Origin: RPQJ01 sp963744735
GTDB lineage: Bacteria > Pseudomonadota > Gammaproteobacteria > Steroidobacterales > Steroidobacteraceae
Length of the DNA: 64,000 nucleotides
Assembly (NCBI GenBank): GCA_963744735.1
Contig: CAVUVH010000002.1
Span: forward strand, 62,001-126,000
Reading direction: 5' to 3'
The translations under genes and the position numbers were made by a program. Position 1 is the first letter of the stretch. Each line of letters begins with the position of its first letter. Below the pieces are notes generated by a model that was given only the letters and a program-made list of their open reading frames with translations, was not told the DNA's origin and ran no database searches. This document shows positions 57,867 to 64,000 of the stretch, piece by piece.

Positions 57867-57888
57867 CTGTCCGTTCACTCCGGCTGAA

Positions 57889-60011
57889 TCAGCGTACCGA
57901 CGCGGGCAGCGCGAACGACCGTCCCGGGGGCACCTGGCGCTCGGTCGGTGACGTACCCGGCAGGATCTCGAAGTCCGGCGTGAACGTGACCATCAGGTCG
58001 CGCAGCCTGGCGATCACCGTGCGGTCGCCGTCGAATGCGGGCCTTGCCCTCCTGCGCGAGCTGATCGAAGCTCGCCACACCCATCATCACGCGGTCGAGG
58101 TCCGCGCGGTTGAGCGTCAGCGTAAGGTCCGCCTTCGGGTCACTGGAAACCCTCGATGTTGGTCAGCGTCGCATTGCTGAGCTCGACGATGTACTTCTCG
58201 CCGTTGTCGGGCGTGACGAGATTGACCTTGAAATGCAGGCCTGCGGCCTTCTTCGGGTCCATGCTGATGCCGAGGAAGTCGAGCCACTGCCCTGTCGTCA
58301 TGGCGCGGACGACGTCCGGGCCGGTGGAGCGCGGCGGGCGTGCCGCCCGGCAGGCCGTTGCGCAGCTCGAACGCGCCCTGCAGGAAGGTATTGCGGACGC
58401 TGGTGCTCTCGGCCTGGTAGCCGAGCTGCTCGTAGACGTCGGCCAGCAGCTCGCGCGCCTCGGCTGGTTGCGTGGCTCGGCAAACACCAGCCGGTTCAGG
58501 ATCTCGGACGCGTGCAGGTACTTGCCCTGCCCGGCCAGCTCGCGGCCCTTGGCGATGATCTTGTCCGAGCCGCCCATCATCTCGACGTACAGCGGCGCCG
58601 AATCCGCCGGCGACAGCGGGATCAGGTTGGCAGGGTTGCCGTCGAAGTGGCCGATGAAGCGGTTGACCACGCCGCGCACGTTGTTCTGCACGTCGCCGTG
58701 GTAGCTGCGCGCCGCCCAGTTCTGCTGCAGGCTCTTCGGCACCTCGTAGACGTTGTGGATCTCGTTGATCGTCACGCCCTGGTTGACGTAGTGCAGCGTC
58801 TGGTTGTTGAGGTTGGCGTAGGTGTCGCGCTGGGTGCGCAGCACTTCCTGGATGCGATCGTTGCCCCAGCGCGGCCAGCTGTGCGAGGCGAACATCACCT
58901 CGGCCTCGCCGCCGAACAGGTGCAGCGCCTCGTTGATTTCCTTCGACCAGTTGAGGGCGTTGCGCACGGCTGCGCCGCGCAGCGTGTAGATGTTGTGGAT
59001 CGTGCCGGTGACGACCTCGGACGACCAGAACGCCTTGAACTGCGGGAAGTAGGTGTTCATCTCGACCGGCGCCTCGGTGTCGGCCGCGTCCTGGAACACC
59101 ATCTTCACGCCGTCGAGCGTGATCTCCTCGATGTCCTTGCTGATGATGCGGTTCGGCGCGATCAAGCCGCTGTTGCCGGCGGCGACGTTCTTGCCGATGG
59201 CCTGGTCGACGTGACCGAACGGGCCGCGCGGCAGCAGCACCGCGTACTGCCACTGCAGGCGGCGGTTCATCGCGGTACCCGCGAAGACGTTCTCGGAGAT
59301 CGCGGCTTCCATGAAGCCCTCGCCCGCGATCAGCATGACCTTGCCGCTGCGGACGTCGGCCTCGTCCACCACGCCGCGCACGCCACCGAAGTGGTCGCCG
59401 TGCGAGTGCGAATAGACCACGCCGACGACCGGGCGCTTGCGCCGAGCTTCTCGTTGATCAGCTTCGAGCGCCGCACGCGCGGTTTCGGCCGCAGTGAGCG
59501 GGATCGAAGATGATCCAGCCGGTGTCGCCCTTGATGAAGCTGATGTTGGCCAGGTCGTAGCCGCGCACCTGGTAGATGCGTCCCGGCACGACTTCATACA
59601 GGCCATAGGCCATGTTGAGCACGGCCTGCCGCTGCAGCGAAGGGTGGATGCTGGGGAAGTCCTTGTCCTGCAGCAGCCACTTGTAGCTGCCCATGTCCCA
59701 GGCGACGTTGCCGGCATCCGCCATGATCTTCGTATAGGACGGCTCGGCGATGAAGCCCTTCTTCGCCTCGTCGAAGTCGCGCTTGTCGGCAAACGGCAGC
59801 GTGGCGACCTGGCCCTTGCGCACCTCGAGCGTGAAGGTCGACGGCTGCTTGCCCTCGGGCTCGAAGTGCTTCGACCGTGCGCGGGCGGGTGGTTGACCGC
59901 GGCGCCCTGCGCACCGGCGCGTGCCGGTGACCATGGCGAAGGGCAAAGGTCAGCGCCGCGGAGACGCCGATCAGTGTCAGCCCGGCCAAGTGCAGCATTC
60001 AGGCTCGACAT
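57889..60011 (-). CDS. Alkylsulfatase, type III metallo-beta-lactamase-fold (SdsA/BDS1-like), frameshifted
   Basis: About 700 residues. The signal region is LAGLTLIGVSAALTFA (in a shifted frame near 59980). FEPEGKQPSTFTLEVRKGQVA and GNVAWDMGSYKWLLQ follow. The zinc-binding VVYSHSHGDHFGGVRG and GEGFMEAAISENVFAGTAM are the family's metal ligands, and ASHSWPRWGNDRI and LQQNWAARSYHGDVQNNVRGV (in part) follow. A C-terminal SCP2-like domain holds KVNLVTPDNGEKY, then DPKADLTLTLNR in another frame. Breaks lie near 59990, 59890, 59480, 58460, 58330, 58135 and 58040. Such enzymes hydrolyse alkyl sulfate esters such as SDS in the periplasm. Confidence 0.85.
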
Positions 60012-60199
60012 AGAAGTCTCCGTTGCCGATGGGCGATGCGAATTCTGCATAGAACGGTCCGACTCGTGATCGGATTCGCTGAACTGAAATTGCCCGGTCC
60101 GCGCAATCGTATCGCAATTCCGTGCGAGCAGCGGTGCGTGAACCAGGTGACGGCAGCGCACCGCGCGCCGAAACGACCGTCTCGGCCACGGCGGTCGAA
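60012..60199. other. Intergenic region between alkylsulfatase and DUF3313 lipoprotein
   Basis: The divergent gap spans 60012-60271. This part shows no gene-like reading frame with family similarity. It should carry the leftward promoter of the alkylsulfatase gene, but no convincing boxes were found. The rightward promoter is listed separately. Confidence 0.3.
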
Positions 60200-60229
60200 A
60201 TTGCTGCCGAATCCGTGAGCGTGCTAGCC
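60200..60229 (+). promoter_or_regulatory. Putative promoter of the DUF3313 lipoprotein gene
   Basis: TTGCTG (60200-60205), 18 bases, then TAGCCT (60224-60229) preceded by TGC form an extended -10 type promoter. It ends 42 bases upstream of the GTG start. A GGAGG Shine-Dalgarno follows at 60262-60266. Confidence 0.4.
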
Positions 60230-60271
60230 TCGAATGAGATTCATTCCATCACACCACCCGGAGGTCAACGT

Positions 60272-60950
60272 GATCAATCGATTTCGACGTGCAGTGCCCA
60301 GTCCTGCTCGTCCTGTGCGCCGCGGCCCTGGCTGGCTGCGCCTCGTCGCGGACCTCGACGCCGGAGGAATGGGATGGCCTGGTGCTCAAGCCCGGGACGC
60401 GGCTCGGGGCCGTCTTCGTCAAGCCCGATGCCGAGATCGCCGGCCTACCGCAGCGTCAAGCTCGACCCGGTACAGGTCAGCTTCGCCCGCAACTGGGACC
60501 CCAACCGTGGCACCCGCAGCCAGGCCAACCGGCTCAATGCCGACGACATGGCGGCGATCCAGGCCGGCCTGGCGGATCTGTTCCGGGAAATCTTCCGCGA
60601 AGAACTCGCCGCTGGCGGCTACCAGCTCGTGGAAGAGGCCGGTCCCGGAAACCTTGCGGGTCACCGCCGCCATCGTCGACCTCTACATCTCGGCGCCGGA
60701 CACGATGTCGGCCGGCCGTTCGCGCACCTACACCGCCAACTCGGGCCGCATGACGCTGGTGGCCGAACTGCGTGATTCCGTGACGGGCGAAATCCTGGCG
60801 CGTGCGGTCGATGCCCGGAGCGCCCGCACCACGGGCAGCATGGACATCACCAATCGCGTGACCAACACGGCCGATGCGCGCCGGATCATCCGGATCTGGG
60901 CCAGGGCGTTGCGGCAGGGCCTGGACGAGCTGTACGGGCGGGCGCAGTAA
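60272..60950 (+). CDS. DUF3313 lipoprotein (frameshifted)
   Basis: A GTG at 60272 follows GGAGG. After a first indel near 60295 the lipoprotein signal VLLVLCAAALAGCASS appears (lipobox LAGC). EEWDGLVLKPGTRLGAVFVKPDAEIAG follows (in part). A second indel near 60445 gives YRSVKLDPVQVSFARNWDPN, and a third near 60650 gives VTAAIVDLYISAPDTMSAGRS. The end is RALRQGLDELYGRAQ. These are the landmarks of DUF3313. About 225 residues. Probably an outer-membrane or periplasmic lipoprotein of unknown function. Confidence 0.8.
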
Positions 60951-60972
60951 CTGCGACTGCCTCATCGCCGCT

Positions 60973-60998
60973 GCGGGCCGGTCGCGAGGCCGGCCCGC
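60973..60998. terminator. Bidirectional GC-rich hairpin between convergent genes
   Basis: GCGGGCCGG (60973-60981) pairs perfectly over 9 bases with CCGGCCCGC (60990-60998), with an 8-base loop. It lies 22 bases after the DUF3313 stop and 6 bases beyond the phospholipase stop on the other strand. That is the place expected for a shared terminator. No strong T-run follows on either strand. Confidence 0.55.
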
Positions 60999-61004
60999 GT
61001 TGCG

Positions 61005-62060
61005 TCAGAACCGTTCGTTGAGCGTCACGCCCAGGCCGATGGTGGTCTGGTTCCAGTCGTAGTCGATCATGCTCTCACCGTAGCCGGTGAACACCTGCAC
61101 GTAGCCCCGCAGAGGTCCGAGCAGGGGCCGCGAGGCCCAGGTGAACTGCGCCGCGCCCTTGCCGGTGCTCAGGTTGCCACGGGCCATCAATGACACGGTG
61201 TTGTCCCGCCACGCGTAGACACCCGTAATCTCGCCGTGGCCGTAGTAGTCGACGATGTCGGGGTTGTCGTCTTCGTAGTCGCCGAGCTCGACGCGGGTCC
61301 AGGCCCGGGCCAGCAGGACAAAGTTGCCGCGCTCCAGGCCAGCCTCCACGAACAGCCGGTCCCAGCTGCGGGAAATCGGATCGGCACGCCCGTTCGACTG
61401 GTGCGTGTAGCCAAAATTCAGCAGGTTCCACTGCATCCCGCCGACTTCGACTCCGGGGCGAAAGCTGCCGAAGATTTCCGGGGAGTAATTGGTCTCGCGG
61501 AACGGCCGTGAATTCTCGGCGCTGTACAGCTGCCACTGGCTCTGCTGCGTATAGGCAAACCACAGGCCCCAGCGATGGTCGTCGGTGGTGGCCAGCCGGC
61601 CCTTGAAGCTCAGCTGGAACTTGGCCTCGACGTTCCTGAAGTCCTCTTCCTCGTCGAAGGCATCGAACAACGGATCGTAAGGTTCCGTGTTGACGTCGGA
61701 CGTGTAGCGGCCGAGCAACAGGTAGTTGGGCTGGTGCAGCCTGAGGTACGCCGGCTTGGAGTCCGGCAGGAAGCCCCAGGTGGTGTCGATCAGGGAGCCG
61801 GCCTGCGGCGCAGCCTCGGGCTGCGCGGCAGGCGTCGACGCAGTGGCCCCTGCCGGGGTGCCAGCCGCATCCGGGCTGCCTTTTACAGCCTCGCCAATGG
61901 CCTGGTCGAAGCACGCCAGCCTGGCGGCGGCGTCCATGACCGCCAGGCAATCGGCGCCGGGCGTGGCGGCCCCGGTGACGGCCGGTGAGCCGAAGACGCC
62001 TGCCAGGGAGGCAAAGATCCCTGGCAGGCACGTTGAGCGCAGGCCGCGCACAGGCTCCAT
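61005..62060 (-). CDS. pldA: Outer-membrane phospholipase A (PldA/OMPLA family)
   Basis: Intact, 351 residues from ATG 62060, with a signal peptide (GIFASLAGVFGSPAVTGAA). A low-complexity Ala/Pro linker (PDAAGTPAGATASTPAAQPE) near residues 70-90 precedes the barrel. The OMPLA active-site region is NFGYTHQSNGRADPISRSWD, containing the catalytic His and Ser (H-x-S-N-G). The residue matching Asn156 of E. coli OMPLA is Asp (SRSWDR, not SRSWNR). The end LGVTLNERF is the last strand. The enzyme hydrolyses phospholipids in the outer leaflet after dimerisation with calcium. Confidence 0.88.
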   Translation of the reverse strand: MEPVRGLRSTCLPGIFASLAGVFGSPAVTGAATPGADCLAVMDAAARLACFDQAIGEAVKGSPDAAGTPAGATASTPAAQPEAAPQAGSLIDTTWGFLPDSKPAYLRLHQPNYLLLGRYTSDVNTEPYDPLFDAFDEEEDFRNVEAKFQLSFKGRLATTDDHRWGLWFAYTQQSQWQLYSAENSRPFRETNYSPEIFGSFRPGVEVGGMQWNLLNFGYTHQSNGRADPISRSWDRLFVEAGLERGNFVLLARAWTRVELGDYEDDNPDIVDYYGHGEITGVYAWRDNTVSLMARGNLSTGKGAAQFTWASRPLLGPLRGYVQVFTGYGESMIDYDWNQTTIGLGVTLNERF

Positions 62061-62074
62061 GCGAGCCGCCGGCC

Positions 62075-62642
62075 TCAGAGATTCAGGCGGGTGATCCGCG
62101 TCCCGTCGACCGTCACGCCCGCCATCAGGCCCGTGTTGGACAACACATAGCCAATGACCGGTTGCTGCGACGTGGCGCTGGTCAACTGCGCGTTGGCGCC
62201 GACCGAAATCAGCGTGACCGAGGCATCGACACCGGCCGTCCAGCCACGGCTGTTCTGGAAGTTGCGCAGCGCATCGTCGGTCATGAACAGCAGGAACACC
62301 GCCGTCGACTGGGCGCCGGCCTGCAGGCCGAACGAGCCACTGGTCGTGCGATGGAAACTGACCGTCTTGCCGTTGACGCGCAGGGCGCCGTCGCCGCGCG
62401 ATGCGCCGAAGACGAATCCGGCCTCGAGCACGGACGGGAACACCAGCACGCCCTTGGCCCGGCTCGACCAGCTCCTGCGAACCGGGAACCTGGCGGTGCA
62501 GTGAGGCAAGTGCGTTGTCCACGCCCGCATTCAGGCTCTGGCGCCGGGCCGCCGGATCGCCCGAGTCCGAGCTCGTGGTGGTGCAGCCCGTGGCGAACAC
62601 GGACAAGCTCAGGAGTGCCGCCAGAAAATATCGTTTGTTCAT
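62075..62642 (-). CDS. SYLF/YSC84-domain lipoprotein (one frameshift)
   Basis: A lipoprotein signal (YFLAALLSLSVFATGC, lipobox ATGC) is followed by RRQSLNAGVDNALASLHRQVPG. After an indel near 62455 comes the SYLF domain: RAKGVLVFPSVLEAGFVFGA, TSGSFGLQAGAQSTAVFLLF and GWTAGVDASVTLISVG. About 188 residues. SYLF domains bind phosphoinositides or other lipids in eukaryotes; bacterial lipoproteins of this type are of unknown role in the envelope. It is 14 bases upstream of pldA on the same strand, likely one operon. Confidence 0.83.
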
Positions 62643-62736
62643 CGTTGTTACCTCGGTTCAATGCCGCCCCACGGGGAGCTGCGGCTGCAGGCACCCCGGG
62701 ACGGCCAGTCGATTCACCGCATAGCGGCGGCGAACA

Positions 62737-63303
62737 TCAGTCGCCGCACAGCAGACGCATACGCCGCTCGGCGCGGTCGAAATCCGCATCCGTCGAGGCA
62801 TTCAGCAGTTGGTCCTTGGCCGCCACGCAGGCGTCGGCCTCCGCCCGTGGCGTCGGCCGGGGTCGGCGCGTTGGCGGCGGCGGCGCAGCGGGCGTCGTCG
62901 GCCAGGCGGATGTTGTTGAACGCGCCCCGCTCGACCGACACGCAATCGCCCACTCTCAGGCCGGCCTGTTCGGTCACCATGCGGATGGTGTTCTGGCCGA
63001 TCAGCACGGTGTACTCAAACCCGGTGGACGAGCCGGCCGCGCCTGCCAGGCGGCTGCCGACCGCTGCGCCGCCCACGCCGCGCAGTGCGCGGTTGCTGCG
63101 CGACTGGCCGGAACCCGAGGCGACGCCCAGGGCGCCGCCGACGATCGTGCCGGCGGCGTCTGCGCACCCTGGTTCTGGATATCGACCTGGCGCACGGCCG
63201 TGATCCGGCCATAGCTGACCGTCGTCTGTGCGGTGGCTTCGCCCGCCACGAACAGGACACCCAACAGTGCGATCGACCCGACAAGACTCCAGCGCGTTCT
63301 CAT
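62737..63303 (-). CDS. Glycine-zipper periplasmic/outer-membrane protein (frameshifted)
   Basis: The signal peptide is RWSLVGSIALLGVLFVAGEATAQ, then VSYGRITAVRQVDIQNQGA, typical of SlyB/17-kDa antigen-like proteins. After an indel near 63165 the glycine zipper follows (IVGGALGVASGSGQSRSNRALRGVGGAAVGS, in part), then FEYTVLIGQNTIRMVTEQ and RVGDCVSVERG. A second indel near 62850 leads to ADACVAAKDQLLNASTDADF and the stop at 62737. About 188 residues. Such proteins insert glycine-zipper helices in the outer membrane and are linked to envelope stress. Confidence 0.78.
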
Positions 63304-63656
63304 TGCCAGCTGCTCCTGAAATTCATGGAAGTTAGGCGATCATTGGACCAGCCAAGTTCGCGATCGTCTTATACATCAACAGCGCTTGTGCCCGCCAAGA
63401 AATTCGCGCCCGAGGAGGCCGGGTGCGCGTCGCTGCCCTGCTCCCTGCTGCCGCCAAATGTTACAGATTCACGACGGCGACTCCCGATGAGCGACAGATG
63501 CCGGCAGCCGGCCGGTCAGCGCGGCCGAGGCCATCCGAAAACGGTATTTGCGGACCGCGTACTAATGAACTACGTTACGAGTGTGCCGCAGGGGTGGGTA
63601 CCAGGCGGGCGCGTGCCCGGCGAGCACAAAATCAAAACAAACAGCGAGGTGACGGC
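63304..63656. other. Intergenic region between glycine-zipper gene and permease gene
   Basis: 353 bases without a recognisable gene. An AGGAG site lies close to the leftward start. A possible leftward -10 (TAACTT on the minus strand, about 63330) and an AT-rich GTCTTATACATCAAC around 63366-63380 could be promoter parts. A GACGGC-rich stretch follows. The rightward permease start has an A-rich leader (AAAATCAAAACAAACAGCGAGG, in part) with AGCGAGG as ribosome site. Confidence 0.3.
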
Positions 63657-64000
63657 ATGGCCGACCAGAAGATGTCGCGGACGGCGCTCACCGCAATGGT
63701 GGTGGGCGGAATGGTGGGGGCGGGAATCTTCTCGCTGCCACGGACCTTCGCCAATGCAACGGGCCCGATGGGCGCGGTCATCGCCTGGCTCATCGCCGGC
63801 ACCGGCATGTACATGCTGGCGCGCGTGTTCCAGGCCCTGGCCGAGCGGCGGCCTGACATCGACGCCGGCGTGTACGCCTACGCCCGCGAAGGTTTCGGCG
63901 ACTACGCAGGTTTCCTGTCGGCCTTCGGCTACTGGATCGGCAGCTGCATCGGCAACGTGTCCTACTGGGTGCTGATCAAGTCCACGCTGGGCGCGTTCTT
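63657..64000 (+). CDS. APC-family basic amino acid/polyamine antiporter, N-terminal part (partial)
   Basis: The first 114 residues run off the window. TALTAMVVGGMVGAGIFSLP contains the consensus substrate-binding loop (G-x-G-I-F) of APC transporters. ANATGPMGAVIAWLIAGTGM, then ALAERRPDIDAGVYAYAREGFGDYAGF and WIGSCIGNVSYWVL follow. This pattern is that of ArcD/YdgI-type arginine:ornithine or lysine antiporters. The downstream part is needed to settle the substrate. Confidence 0.8.
   Translation, partial: MADQKMSRTALTAMVVGGMVGAGIFSLPRTFANATGPMGAVIAWLIAGTGMYMLARVFQALAERRPDIDAGVYAYAREGFGDYAGFLSAFGYWIGSCIGNVSYWVLIKSTLGAF

Overview
This window is a GC-rich chromosomal segment of a proteobacterium, most likely a deep-branching gammaproteobacterium. 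The reasons are a complete System I cytochrome c maturation operon in the order ccmABCDEFGHI, an FdsGBAD-type NAD-linked formate dehydrogenase, a YheU (UPF0270) protein, an OMPLA-type phospholipase and several outer-membrane families. The lineage is inferred from gene content only. No insertion sequence, phage gene, CRISPR array or rRNA was seen; one tRNA-Leu is present. Many clearly conserved genes (fdsA, fdsB, ccmF, folD, mccA and others) are broken by single-base frameshifts, with good family similarity on both sides of each break. I read these as uncorrected indels of the assembly rather than decay and give one span per gene.

Region 1 (1-25.3 kb) is a one-carbon / methylated-amine cluster. 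It holds the end of a BCCT-type betaine/choline transporter, two tandem GcvT-fused dimethylglycine/sarcosine dehydrogenases, a non-pyrrolysine MttB-family methyltransferase, an aldehyde dehydrogenase, a CobS-CobT AAA+/VWA pair without CobN, a GFA-family protein, a quinone-oxidoreductase-like dehydrogenase, a GcvA-like LysR regulator, an SDR, an FAD-dependent oxidoreductase, a GMC (choline dehydrogenase-like) oxidoreductase, folD and fdsGBAD. Together they could take choline or betaine methyl groups to methylene-THF, then to formate and CO2 with NADH gain. Two glutathione S-transferases follow.

Region 2 (25.4-35.3 kb) holds a small membrane protein, tRNA-Leu(TAA), a cyanide-insensitive-type bd oxidase (cioAB), a GntR regulator with a perfect palindrome in the divergent promoter, and a five-gene branched-chain acyl-CoA operon: isovaleryl-CoA dehydrogenase, MaoC, CoA-ester lyase and both methylcrotonyl-CoA carboxylase subunits.

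Region 3 (35.4-42.3 kb) is ccmABCDEFGHI, including a short ccmD. It is followed by a MaoC-like protein, a BON-domain protein and a run of small stress or unknown genes (42.3-54.4 kb): DUF1428, LEA-type lipoprotein, 2OG-Fe oxygenase, a class I-like HMG-CoA reductase, SodC, GST, YheU, two very small membrane proteins, a lipase-like hydrolase, an orphan HTH protein, a GNAT, class I fructose-bisphosphate aldolase and a proline-iminopeptidase-like hydrolase.

Region 4 (54.4-63.3 kb) is an envelope and lipid-active cluster: a patatin-domain type Vd autotransporter, a DUF2860 outer-membrane protein, an SdsA-like alkylsulfatase, a DUF3313 lipoprotein, an outer-membrane phospholipase A, a SYLF-domain lipoprotein and a glycine-zipper protein. 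The window ends inside an amino-acid permease gene.
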